A stretch of DNA of 15,939 bases from Bacteroides sp. (GTDB taxonomy: Bacteria > Bacteroidota > Bacteroidia > Bacteroidales > Bacteroidaceae). Position numbers and translations under genes: made by a program. The stretch spans positions 1 to 15,939 of the forward strand of contig JAJPZL010000018.1 in assembly GCA_021204375.1 (NCBI GenBank). The letters are read 5' to 3'. Position 1 is the stretch's first letter. The number at the start of each line of letters is the position of its first letter. This document shows positions 1 through 9,400 of the stretch, piece by piece. Under the pieces are notes generated by a model that saw only the letters and a program-made list of their open reading frames with translations, made no database searches and had not been told where the DNA came from.

Positions 1-1
1 G

Positions 2-1048
2 GCACTGGTCAACCTTATGTCTCCCATGGCACTACCGAAAATATATCCCGATTTTACCCCCCCCCCGTAAACTCTCCATTCTGATACCGGCCCGGAACGA
101 AGAGAAAAATATCGGTAACCTGCTTCACGACCTCGGCTCACTCTACTATCCACATATAGAGATCATAGTATACGATGATGAATCCACAGACCGTACGGTA
201 GAGATCGCTTCCTCCTACCTCCCGTCACTTCCGGAACTGCGCATTATACGAGGGACACCTCCCCCTCCCGGATGGCTTGGCAAGAATTACGCCTGTTACC
301 AACTGGCAAAAGAGGCCCGGGGAGGAAAGTTACTTTTTTTAGATGCCGATGTACGGGTAGACAAACATTTCCTGGAACGGGTACTGGCCTGTTCCGGGCA
401 GTACCAGACAGCCTTACTCTCTATCTTTCCCCAGCAACTCATGCCCGACTAGGGCAGCCGCCTCGTAGTACCCGTTATGAACTGGATATTGCTGAGCCTC
501 TTACCCCTTATCTTAGTAAGAATATCGCCCCTGGCATCACTGACGGCAGTCAATGGCCAATTTATGCTTTTTGAAGCAAGAGCTTACCTGGAGACAGAAC
601 CTCACCGGACCTGCCGGGATAAAGCAGTAGAGGACATGGCCATTATGAAACTTTTTAAAAAGAAGAATCTGCGAGTAGCCACTCTTCTGGGTACCGGAAA
701 CATATATTGCCACATGTACCGGGGATTGCAGGAAGGAATCAACGGTTTTACCAAAAACATCGTAGAAATACTGGGAGGTATTCCACTTCTGGCTCTGCTC
801 TTTGTTATAGCTATTACCGTAGCTCCGGTATGGATATGGTTTTACCTCTCTCCTGCCTTGTCGCTCATTTATATGGGGTTAATGGTGCTGGTACATATAT
901 CTATATCAATAAAAAGCCGGCAGCCAACAGGGCTGAACCTGTTATTGCTCCTGCCGCAACTACTTATAATATGGATCATTCTACTCAAAGCTTTAGCCGG
1001 GCGGAAAAAACGAAAATTATATGGAAAGAAAGAAATATCTACTCCTGA
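2..1048 (+). pseudogene. Family 2 membrane glycosyltransferase, 5' partial, broken
   Basis: This is a GT-A fold, CrtQ/CruC-like family 2 glycosyltransferase that would move a sugar from a nucleotide donor to a membrane acceptor; the acceptor is unknown. Visible are the nucleotide-binding start SILIPARNEE (from about 75), YDDESTDRT, the DxD metal site FLDADV, an acidic EDMAI motif, and three C-terminal membrane segments from about 750 to 1000. The N-terminus lies outside the window; residues ALVNLMSPMALPKIYPDF lead in from base 2. Three lesions: a C10 run at 57-66 puts the entry one base out of frame (C9 would restore it); TAG at 450-452 follows MPD, probably ancestral Trp; an A6 run at 1005-1010 lacks one base, since the expected ending KIIWKERNIYS lies in the next frame and stops at 1048. 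The gene overlaps the start of the TPR gene by 28 bases, suggesting one operon. Family assignment is firm; substrate is not known. Confidence 0.82.
57..66 (+). repeat. Poly-C tract, C10, inside the glycosyltransferase gene
   Basis: Ten consecutive C residues near the 5' end of the glycosyltransferase. The reading frame before it (ending YPDFT) and after it (RKLSILIP) are joined only if the run is nine bases long. It is the longest homopolymer I see in the window. Long C runs slip easily, both in replication and in sequencing. Confidence 0.9.
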
Positions 1049-1761
1049 TCTTACTGCTGTCCGTTTTGGAGATCAGTGCCGTATATGCCCGTACCTCCTA
1101 CCGGGAGCAGATCTACCAGGCTTACATCACCGGTGATATGGAGCATTGGAAACAGGTGCTGGACGAAATGGAGATACTCACCTTCAGCTCTGCCGACCAG
1201 CAACTGGAACTTATTCATTACTATTACGGTTATATTGCTTTCCTGCTAAACCAAGAGCGCACCAAAGAGGCAAAAACCTATATTGAAAAAGGAGAAAAGC
1301 TGATCAGAGAGGTATTAAAAGAACAACCGGAGAGTGGAGAGGCACATGCCTTTAAAGGATCGTATGGTAGCTTTAAAATCGCCATTAACAAAATAAAGGC
1401 CGTTACACTGGGACCGGAAAGTATGAAGCAGATCAACAAAGCTTACAAGCTGGACCCAACCAATGTACAGGTAGTAGCCGATAAAGCAAACCTACTTTAC
1501 TACACTCCGGGCATTATCGGAGGAAACAAAAAAGAGGCGATAAACCTCTATAAACGCGCCATCTCCCTGATGAAAGAGAAAAACGAGACAGAAAAGAACT
1601 GGTTTTACCTCAATCTGCTGACACTGCTGGGACAACACGCAGAGGCTGATAATGATCTTACCGGGGCAGCAGAGTATTACCGGAAAGCGCTGAGTAAAGA
1701 GCCCGGTTTTAAGTGGGTAAAAGAGGATCTTCATCCGGATCTGCTCAGAAAACTACACTAA
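1021..1761 (+). CDS. Secreted tetratricopeptide-repeat protein
   Basis: An intact 246-residue protein with a Sec-type signal peptide: MERKK, a Leu/Ile-rich core and a likely cut after AVYA near residue 23. The rest is helical and TPR-like. Recognisable repeat pieces are AKTYIEKGEKLIREVL (about 80-97), a central MKQINKAYKLDPTNVQVV unit (about 138-155), EAINLYKRAISLMKE, and a C-terminal AAEYYRKALSKEPGF unit. TPR proteins act as binding scaffolds, so it probably works in the periplasm or at the outer membrane; no enzymatic motif is visible. Its ATG lies inside the last 28 bases of the glycosyltransferase, pointing to translational coupling. It is one of only three intact genes here although its operon partner is dead. 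The partner protein is unknown. Confidence 0.82.
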   Translation: MERKKYLLLILLLSVLEISAVYARTSYREQIYQAYITGDMEHWKQVLDEMEILTFSSADQQLELIHYYYGYIAFLLNQERTKEAKTYIEKGEKLIREVLKEQPESGEAHAFKGSYGSFKIAINKIKAVTLGPESMKQINKAYKLDPTNVQVVADKANLLYYTPGIIGGNKKEAINLYKRAISLMKEKNETEKNWFYLNLLTLLGQHAEADNDLTGAAEYYRKALSKEPGFKWVKEDLHPDLLRKLH

Positions 1762-1950
1762 CATTTCTATCCCGATGGTTACCGGACCACCCTCTCCCCA
1801 CATTATACCGATCAGATATACCCAAAAAACAACGCACAAACCCTTAAAAGTATCTCATCTTCCTATAATCCCAGCCTAAGTTTTTATAACTTTGCCACCA
1901 GTTTAAAACAGGAGAAAATAACTTTAACCACAAACAGACAAATATAAGCC
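1762..1950 (+). other. Intergenic region upstream of rpiB
   Basis: A 189-base AT-rich gap without a credible coding frame. Apart from the -7-like promoter motif at 1887-1894, I see no clear terminator hairpin for the TPR gene and no repeat. Confidence 0.5.
1887..1894 (+). promoter_or_regulatory. Bacteroidota -7 promoter element (TAACTTTG)
   Basis: TAACTTTG matches the Bacteroidota sigma-ABfr -7 consensus TAnnTTTG. It would place a transcript start near 1900 and leave a leader of about 50 bases before rpiB. I do not see a convincing TTG/TTTG -33 element at the usual distance, so this rests on one box. Confidence 0.4.
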
Positions 1951-2385
1951 ATGATTGGATTAGCATCAGACCATGCAGGGTATGAGTTAAAAGAAAAACT
2001 CAAAACACTTCTGCAACAAAGAGGACTATTATTTGAAGATTACGGAACCCACAGTGCAGCAAGCTGCGATTACCCCGATTATGCCCACAAACTTGTAAAA
2101 GCCATTGAAGAGGGCGTTTGTCAGCGGGGAGTAGCCGTTTGCGGAAGTGGTACCGGCATCAATATTACCCTGAACAAACACAGTAAAATACGGGCTGCCC
2201 TTTCGTGGATACCAGAGATCGCAGCCCTTTCCAGAAGCCACAACGATGCCAACGTACTGGTACTACCCGGCCGTTTTATCCAGGTAGAGCTGGCAGAAAA
2301 GATCCTGGGTGCTTTCCTGGCCACTCCTTTTGAAGGCGGCAGACACCAGCAGCGAGTAGATAAAATTCCCACCACACAACTCTAA
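1951..2385 (+). CDS. rpiB: Ribose-5-phosphate isomerase B
   Basis: Intact, 144 residues, the usual length of RpiB. It interconverts ribose 5-phosphate and ribulose 5-phosphate in the cytoplasmic pentose phosphate pathway. The catalytic set is complete: Asp7-His8 in SDHAG, the base Cys64 and Thr68 in VCGSGTGIN, His97 in SRSHNDANV, and Arg131/Arg135 in RHQQRVDKI. These match the E. coli RpiB residues with a constant offset of two. The ATG start gives the family N-terminus MIGLASDHAG directly. It ends 15 bases before ribB and probably shares its transcript; ribulose 5-phosphate made here is the substrate of RibB, so the pairing makes metabolic sense. There is no sign of decay. Confidence 0.96.
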   Translation: MIGLASDHAGYELKEKLKTLLQQRGLLFEDYGTHSAASCDYPDYAHKLVKAIEEGVCQRGVAVCGSGTGINITLNKHSKIRAALSWIPEIAALSRSHNDANVLVLPGRFIQVELAEKILGAFLATPFEGGRHQQRVDKIPTTQL

Positions 2386-2400
2386 ATCCCCAAAGAACGA

Positions 2401-3012
2401 ATGAATAGTATAGAAGAGGCCATTGAGGAGATAAAAAAGGGGAAATTAGTTATTGTAACAGATGATGAAGCACGTGAGAACGAAGGAGATCTTGTGGTCG
2501 CCGCAGAACTCATTACTCCTGAAACAGTAAACTTTATGCTGACGCAAGGACGGGGCATCTTGTGTGTATCGCTTACAGAAGAGCGATGCGAAGAGTTATG
2601 CCTGCCGATGATGGAACCGGATAACATCTCTCTCTGTGGTACCCTCTTTACCGTATCGGTAGATCTGCTGGGACCGGGAATGAGTACCGGAGTAGCTGCA
2701 AAAGAGCGTACCGCTACTATCTGCGCACTGGTAGATAACCGGTTCAACGCTGCTGACTTTGGCCGTCCCGGACATATTTTTCCCCTGAAAGCCCGGAAAG
2801 AGGGCGTACTCATACGTCCCGGCCATACAGAGGCAGCGGCAGATCTTGCCCGGCTGGCTGGTTTAAAGCCGGCAGGAGCCATTATCGAAGTGATGAATGA
2901 AGACGGAACCATGGCACGGTTGCCTCAACTTAAAGAGTTAGCTGCCTGGTTTGATTTAAAATTAGTCTCCATTGCAGATTTAATCGATTACCGGAGAAGC
3001 AGATCCTGCTGA
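2401..3012 (+). CDS. ribB: 3,4-dihydroxy-2-butanone-4-phosphate synthase
   Basis: Intact, 203 residues. It converts ribulose 5-phosphate to 3,4-dihydroxy-2-butanone 4-phosphate plus formate, supplying the xylene ring of riboflavin. Family motifs are all present: the metal/substrate acidic loop [11 protein letters not shown] (21-31), [37 protein letters not shown] with the metal-ligand His142, and Glu163 in [10 protein letters not shown]. Many Bacteroidota carry a RibBA fusion of about 400 residues; this protein stops right after the RibB domain (IDYRRSRSC), close to where E. coli RibB ends. It is therefore a stand-alone RibB or a fusion that lost its GTP cyclohydrolase II half. The next 108 bases show no RibA similarity. 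It sits just after rpiB, whose product it consumes. Confidence 0.93.
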   Translation: MNSIEEAIEEIKKGKLVIVTDDEARENEGDLVVAAELITPETVNFMLTQGRGILCVSLTEERCEELCLPMMEPDNISLCGTLFTVSVDLLGPGMSTGVAAKERTATICALVDNRFNAADFGRPGHIFPLKARKEGVLIRPGHTEAAADLARLAGLKPAGAIIEVMNEDGTMARLPQLKELAAWFDLKLVSIADLIDYRRSRSC

Positions 3013-3042
3013 AAAGGCACAATTTCCGTAAGAACTGTTTTT

Positions 3043-3087
3043 TGCTCCTGAAAGGGGAAATTTCACTCAGTCCGGAGCAGGGAGCAG
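3043..3087 (+). repeat. Inverted repeat plus 2x7 tandem repeat between ribB and the response regulator
   Basis: TGCTCC at 3043-3048 can pair with GGAGCA at 3074-3079. GGAGCAG is itself doubled in tandem at 3074-3080 and 3081-3087, giving two alternative pairing partners. A T5 stretch follows about ten bases later. It could be a weak attenuator or terminator, but the stem is short. Confidence 0.25.
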
Positions 3088-3121
3088 TATCCTTTTTCTC
3101 AGATAAACAGGTATACATTAT

Positions 3122-3806
3122 ATGAATATACTCATTGTAGAAGACAACAGCCGCATCAGCGAATTTGTAGTAAAAGGACTGGAAGAAAATGAGTTCTCTG
3201 TAGTACTGGCAGAGAACGGAACAGATGCGCGCTGGCTCATCGGAGAGAGAGTGGGATCTGATACTCCTTGATATTATGTTACCGGATATAGACGGGATAG
3301 AGCTGTTACAATTCACCCGGTATAAAAAGATCAATACTCCGGTATTGGTCATCAGCGCCCTGAGTGATGCAGAAGATAAGATCAAAGCACTGGATTACGG
3401 AGCAGACGCATACCTGACCAAACCCTTCCTTTTCAGGGAATTACTCGCTTACGTAAATGTACTTACAAGACGGGCTAAGATCTCCTCCTATACAGAACCC
3501 TCAGAAATTCTCCGTTGCGATGACCTGACCCTCGATGTAGGGAAACACCTTGTAAAAAGAGGAGAACAGGAAATAAGCCTGACCATACAGGAGTTCAAAT
3601 TACTCAGGATCTTACTGGAGAACACAGACAAAGTGATGTCGCACGCACAACTACTCAGTGATATCTGGGGAGTGAACTACGACCCGAATACAAATATTAT
3701 AGATGTCTATATTTCCTACCTGCGTAATAAGATAGATATGGAAGAACACCACAAGCTGATAAAAACAATTAAAGGACGTGGGTATATGATACAAACCCCA
3801 GAATAA
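3122..3806 (+). pseudogene. OmpR/CusR-family response regulator, frameshifted
   Basis: A phosphoreceiver plus winged-helix DNA-binding regulator, 228 residues once repaired. The N-terminus MNILIVEDNSRISEF starts at 3122 with the acidic pair in VEDN; the phosphoacceptor is Asp51 of the repaired protein in LILLDIMLPDIDG; the conserved Lys is in YLTKPF; the output domain runs from about residue 125 to the terminal GRGYMIQTPE. The first 43 residues and the rest are in different frames. The switch falls in the GAGAGAGAG stretch at 3243-3251, where one GA unit is missing: with it restored, GEREWDLILLD reads straight through. This cuts the protein before the phosphorylation site, so no working regulator is expected. 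It is followed by, and was probably coupled to, the sensor kinase. Regulation of the nearby metal efflux operon is a context guess. Confidence 0.85.
3243..3251 (+). repeat. GA dinucleotide tract with a missing unit
   Basis: GAGAGAGAG in the receiver domain of the response regulator. Loss of one two-base unit explains the frame switch exactly, as expected from slippage in a dinucleotide repeat. Confidence 0.7.
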
Positions 3807-5168
3807 CCAGGCGCCCAACAATAAAAGTAAAAACCCGCTTAAGCCTCTATTGCTCCCTGATCTTCGGGATCATTTTTGCCCTGGTCTCTATCTCTGTATA
3901 CCATCTATATTCCCATACGGTACAGCGGTCCATTTATAATAACCTCCGGAAAATAGCCTGGATAGCAGCCTGGTTCTACCTCGAAGAGGATGAACTTACC
4001 GAAAAAGAGTTTGAAAAAGTAAGACAACAGTTTGAAGAGGTAGATCCGGGAGTAGTCTACCAGTTATACAATGTACACAATACTATTGTCTTCGGAGAAC
4101 CTTCTCACCCTGTTCCCGGATATTTTGTAGAGAAGATCCGCTCTGTGAAACAGATGACCTTTAAGACAGAAAATGATTTTTGTTACGGTATGTTCTATAC
4201 AGATAACCAGGGAGACTTCGTGATCATTGCCAAAGAAGACCGGTCCGCCCTGGGAAACCAGGTACAACTCCTGTTATGAATCCTTATTCCGGCTTTTTTA
4301 TCGGTATGCTCGCTATTGTCCTGTTAAACCGTTTGGTAGCCCGCCTGGCCTATCTTCCTTTCAGCGAAGTAACCCGGCAGGTAAACAGTATCTCCACGCA
4401 CGACCTCAATGTTCATATACAGTCGCCCGGCACCAAAGACGAATTACACGAGCTGGTAGATACCTTTAATCATCTGCTCAGCAAATATCAGACACATGGA
4501 TCATTCAGAAAAACTTTGTAAAGTATGTTTCGCACGAGTTTAAAACACCCTTAGCCTCTATGCTGGGAAATATAGACCTCTTTTCCACACGGGACCGCAC
4601 TCCGCAGGAGTACCGTGTCCTGGCAGAGAAACTCACCGGGCAGATCGCACAGATGGAAAAGATACTGGAGACCCTCATTATCATCTCCGACCTTAAAGAA
4701 GAAAGAGAAGCAGTTAACTCTTCCCGCATTGACGAAGTGATCTGGGAGATCATCAGCAAGATGAAAGATATTTATCCGCAATCGAAAGTAAGGGTAAATA
4801 TGAACATATCACCACGGGACGAAGCATTGCTCTCTGTCAGGAAAGACCCCACCCAACTCTGGATTGCCCTCTTTAACCTGATAGATAACGCCATTAAATA
4901 TTCCCGGGGAGAGAGTGTCATCCTGGATCTTTATAAGAATGAAAAAGGGATCTGCCTGGATATTACCGATAAAGGGATCGGGATCCCGGCAGATCAATTA
5001 GAGAAGATCAGTAAACCTTTCCACCGGGCAGACAATGCCGGCGAAGTACGGGGAAGCGGGATCGGTTTATCACTGGCACTGCGCATCTTCCACAAAAACG
5101 GGATTGACTACTTCCTACATTCGGAGATCAACGTAGAAACACGGATCACCCTCTGTTTTCCCGGTTAA
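3803..5168 (+). pseudogene. Two-component sensor histidine kinase, multiply broken
   Basis: An inner-membrane sensor kinase, 455 residues when repaired, partner of the preceding regulator. In order: a first membrane helix (SLIFGIIFALVSISVYHL), a periplasmic region of about 120 residues, a second helix (FFIGMLAIVLLNRL), HAMP, the HisKA box YVSHEFKTPLASML with its His codon at 4533-4535, the N box NLIDNAIKYS, and G boxes DKGIGIPADQL and GSGIGLSLAL. Four lesions: no ATG, but ATA at 3803-3805 sits where an ATGA overlap with the regulator's stop would be; TGA at 4277-4279 in the second helix, probably Trp; a T6 run at 4294-4299 lacking one base; AAA at 4483-4485 lacking one base. The stop and T-run lesions are 15 bases apart, and a single different indel is possible but gives a less hydrophobic helix. 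Not functional as read. Confidence 0.82.
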
Positions 5169-5236
5169 GAACAGGCTCTCCTTTCAGGTTACAGTCACTC
5201 TTTCCTCTCCGGCTTTCAGGAAAGAAAATTAAACAT

Positions 5237-5263
5237 TCTCAGGGAAACAAATGTTACCTGAGA
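5237..5263 (+). promoter_or_regulatory. Hairpin immediately before the outer membrane protein start codon
   Basis: TCTCAGG at 5237-5243 is the exact reverse complement of CCTGAGA at 5257-5263, with a 13-base loop, ending one base before the ATG at 5265. As RNA it could hide the start; as DNA it could be a dimeric operator. The octamer CTTTCAGG also occurs twice in the same 96-base gap, near 5182 and 5212. Confidence 0.35.
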
Positions 5264-5264
5264 G

Positions 5265-6444
5265 ATGAAAACCCAAACTAACTTTGCCGCACTGCTTGTA
5301 CTCCTTTTACTCTTCTGCACCCTTCCTGTATATACCCAGGAACGTGTAGAATTACCTCTTCTCTCCCCGTCCGATGCGGTCGATCCACCCACATCCGGAA
5401 AAAAGCAGGATACTTCCGAAAGCTCTTTACGGGAAGCGAAGACCGGACTTTCGAAAAAAGGTTCGATATGAGCTTTGCACTCGCCCCCTCCTACAGCCGG
5501 GAAGCCAGTTTCGGGATTGAAGGCATATTAACCTGACTCTACCGGCTCGACCGCACAGATTCCATCATGCCTCCCTCAGACATCACCCTCACAGCCAATG
5601 TATCCATCTGGGGCGTTTACAGCATCCGGGCGGCAGGAAACAACTACTTCAAAGGCAACCGTTCCCGGCTTAATTACGAACTCTTTTTCTTTAACGAACC
5701 TCTTTTCCTCTGGGGGATCCGCTACCAGACTACCTCCGTAAATCCCTCTACCCACTATACCCGCCAGGATGTCCGGGTTAATACCCAGTATATATACTGG
5801 ATGACAGGGAATTTCTATATAGGGGGTATATTCGACTTTACTTATAAACACATCCGGAAAATAGATGATATCTCCTACTTAGATGGACAATTCCTCTCCT
5901 ACCTCAACACCGGATTGGGATTTTCCGTGCAGTACGATACCCGCGACTTTATTCCCAATCCCGGCCAGGGGATGTACCTGCTGTTCCAGGAGGTAGTCTA
6001 CCCACAGGCAACCGGTAACTATCATCGTACTCTTTTCCGTACCACACTGATTGCCGATCTTTACCGCAAAGTATGGACAGGCGGATTGATAGCCCTCGAC
6101 CTTTATTGACGCTTCAACCCCAAAGATGCCCCTGGACCCTCCGGGAAGAGTTGGGTGGCAGCCGGCGAATGAGGGGCTACTATTCAGGAAGATACATGGA
6201 TAGTAATATCGTAAGCGGACAGGTAGAACTCCGGCAACACATCTGGAAACGGCTCGGTTGTGTATTTTTTGCAGGAGGAGGCATAGTAGCCCCCTCCCTC
6301 CGGGAGTTCCGGATCTCCAACCTGTTACCCTCGTATGGTACCGGGATCCGCTAGGAATTTAAGAACAACCTGAACCTGCGGGTCGATTTCGGCATAGGTA
6401 AACACACCAGCGGATTTGCCGTAAATATCGGCGAAGCTTTTTAG
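5265..6444 (+). pseudogene. BamA/D15-family outer membrane protein, multiply broken
   Basis: An outer-membrane beta-barrel of the surface antigen (D15/OMA87) family, 393 residues when repaired, too short for the POTRA domains of true BamA. It begins with a signal peptide (MKTQTNFAALLVLLLLFCTL, cut near VYTQ) and ends in the barrel signature GKHTSGFAVNIGEAF with C-terminal Phe. Barrel motifs include DTRDFIPNPGQG, LGGSRRMRGYYSGRYMD and VELRQHIWKRLG. Five lesions, the densest in the window: one base missing near TTT 5449-5451; TGA 5534-5536 (before LYRLDRTD, family residue often Gly); TGA 6107-6109 after LDLY; one C missing in CCCC 6129-6132; TAG 6352-6354 replacing a Trp before EFKNNLN. It is convergent with the efflux pump gene, 16 bases apart. 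Its cargo or role is unknown; members of this short group are often annotated only as outer membrane proteins. Confidence 0.82.
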
Positions 6445-6460
6445 AAACCTGCTTATTTTC

Positions 6461-9400
6461 TTAAATGCTTCTCCCTGCGGTAAGTAAAATAAACACCTGG
6501 GGAAGCACAGTAAAAGAAAGAAGCATACAGGTAACGATACCACCTACGATCATAATAGCAAGAGGTTTCTGTACCTCCGACCCCATACCGTTGGAAAGAG
6601 CGGTAGGCAGGAGGCCCATAGAACCCATCAGCACGATCATCAGTACGGGGCGAACACGCTGGTGAATCGCTTCATCGATCCCTATACGCAGGTTACGGGT
6701 CTGCTGCATCTTCCTTTTCATCAGGCTGGTAAGCAGGATACTGTCAATTGAGACAATACCGAAAAGGATGATAAAACCGATGCCGGCAGAGATACCAAAG
6801 ACCGTACCGGTGGCCCAGAGAGAGAGGAAACCTCCGATAAAGGCATACGGCATGGCACTGGCGGCGATCAGGGTATCTTTTACGGTACGGAAATTCATAT
6901 AGAGCAGGAAGAGGATAAGCAGCAGGGCAGCGGGGACGATCACCATCAGGCGGGCAGTAGCCCGTTGCTGGCTCTCGAACTCTCCCGCCAATACCATCTT
7001 ATTCCCGTCGGGCAGGTCTACCTGCTCTGATACTTTTTCCCGGGCCTCAGCAATGGCAGAACCCAGGTCACGATCGCGGATACTGAATCCGACACCGATA
7101 TAGCGGCTGCTTCCTTCTCGATAGATAAAAGCAGGCCCGGTAATAAAGGTGATATCGGCAATCTCTTTCAGGGGTACCTGTTTACCATCCATAGTAGGAA
7201 TAAGGATATTACCTATTTTATCTTCGTTATCCCGGAACTCTTGCTGGAAACGTACCATAATATCGAAGGTACGCTCCTCTTCGTAAAAGGTACTGGCGGC
7301 TTTTCCGCCGATAGCCATCTCTACCACAGCCTGGGCATCGGCCATGGAGACGGAGTAACCGGCCATGCGGGACTCTTCCAGACGGATCTGGAGTTCGGGC
7401 AACCCGATACTACGGAAAACATTCACATCTTCGATCCCCTCTATATCCCGAATGGCACCGGCAGTACGGTCGGCCAGCTCTTCCAGCTGGTGCAGGTCAT
7501 GCCTAAATATCTTAATGACTAAAGCACTCTTCACACCGGCTACATACTCTTCCACATTGTCCTGGATAGGCTAGCTGAAAGCAAAGATAATCCCGGGATA
7601 GACGCTCAGGGTATCCTGCATCTGTTTGATAAGTTCCTCTTTGGATATCTTTCGTTCCCACTGCTTTTCGGGCTTGAGCTCCGTATGAAATTCGATGTTA
7701 AAGAAACCGGTAGCATCTGTCCCGTCGTTGGGGCGTCCGGTCTGGGTAAGGACAAATTCCACTTCATCGAACCGACGGAGCTTCTCTTTCATCTCTTTGG
7801 TGATGCGGACAGACTCCTCCAGGTTAACACTGTTAGGAAGGGTGGCCCGTACATAGATGGCCTCTTCGTTCATATTGGGAATAAATTCAGTACCCCAGAA
7901 ACTAAACCGTATCCCGCAAAGGATAAGAAGAGCTATAAAAGCAAAGATGGTGGCTTTACGGTGCCGGCAACTCAACTGATAAAAGCGGTAGAGATTGGTG
8001 GTAAAAAAACGGCTGATGGCATTACTCTTTTCTTTGACGGGTTTATTAAGCAACACTTTACACATCACAGGCACATAGGTAAGCGAAAGGATGAGTGAAC
8101 CTAACAGCGCATGCCCCAGGGTAAAGGCTAAGGGAGAGAATATTTTTCCCTCTACCTTCTGAAAAGAGAAGATCGGGAAAAGAGCCACTACCAGAATGAT
8201 CTGTGCAAAGAAAATGTGAGAAGCTACGCTACCGGCACTTTTACGGATCATCCCCCCTTTAAGAGTACCCTGGAATCGCTCTCCCAGGGCCTGGGATCGT
8301 TGTTCCATAGCGACAAAGACAATCTCGACAATGACTAAGGTGCCTTCCAGAAGTAATCCGAAATCCAGGGCTCCCATAGAGATCAGGTTGGCCGGAAGCC
8401 CCTGTATGCGAAGCATAATAATAGCAAAGAGGAACGATAACGAGATCACAGTCGCTACAATCAAAGTAGTACACCAGCTAAAGAGGAAATAAATACGATC
8501 AGGAAGACAAGAAGTATACCCTCGACCATATTTTTAAGCACGGTACTTACTGTCGCATCCACCAATTTGGTCCGGTCCATAAAGGGCACGATCCGTACTC
8601 CCGGGGGTAGGATACGGGTATTCAGTTCATCGATCTTCTCTTTGAGATGGGCAATCACCTCACCGGGATTCTGCCCGCGAAGCATGATCACAATTCCCTG
8701 GATAACATCATCCTGGTCATTGAGTCCTACCTGTCCGAGACGGGGTTTGGAAGAGACACTCACAGTGGCTACCTGCCTGACACGGATCGGGTTCTCTCAC
8801 TTTACTTCAATCAGAATATTTTCAATGTCTTCAATTGTTTCGAGCAGGCCGATCCCACGTACTACGTAAGCCTGTTTTCCTTTCTGGATAATATCTCCTC
8901 CTACGTTGATGTTGCTGCCGGCTACGGCTTCATAGACCTGGAGGGGAGAAAGATCGTAGTTATTGAGTTCTGCGTGATTCACCTTGATCTCGAACATCTT
9001 CTCTTCTCCTCCGAAGCTGGCAATGGTAGCTACGCCGGGAACCGAAAGAAGTTCACGTTCGATCACCCACTTCTGAATGGCAGAGACTTCGCGGATAGGA
9101 AGATCGCTCTCAATGATATAACGGAAGATCTCACCGGTCGCTCCCGAAGGGGGTTCAATGGAGAGATCGACTCCCTCCGGCAGGTCGATGTCCTGTATCC
9201 GGTTAGAGGCATACTGTTGAGCAAAGAAATCGTCTACCCCATCTTCAAAAAGAACAGTTACTACCGAAAGCCCGAAAAGGGAGGTAGAACGTACATCAGT
9301 TTTGCGGGGAATGGTATTAAGTTGCTGCATCACAGGCAAAGTGACAAACTTCTCTACATCTTCGGCACTTCGTCCCGGCCACTGTGCAATGATCTGGACC

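Noticed and set aside
272..574. Open frame of 100 codons on the plus strand at 272-574
   Set aside because: It is a shadow of the glycosyltransferase, whose true frame (WLGKNYACYQLAKEA, then FLDADV) covers the same bases.
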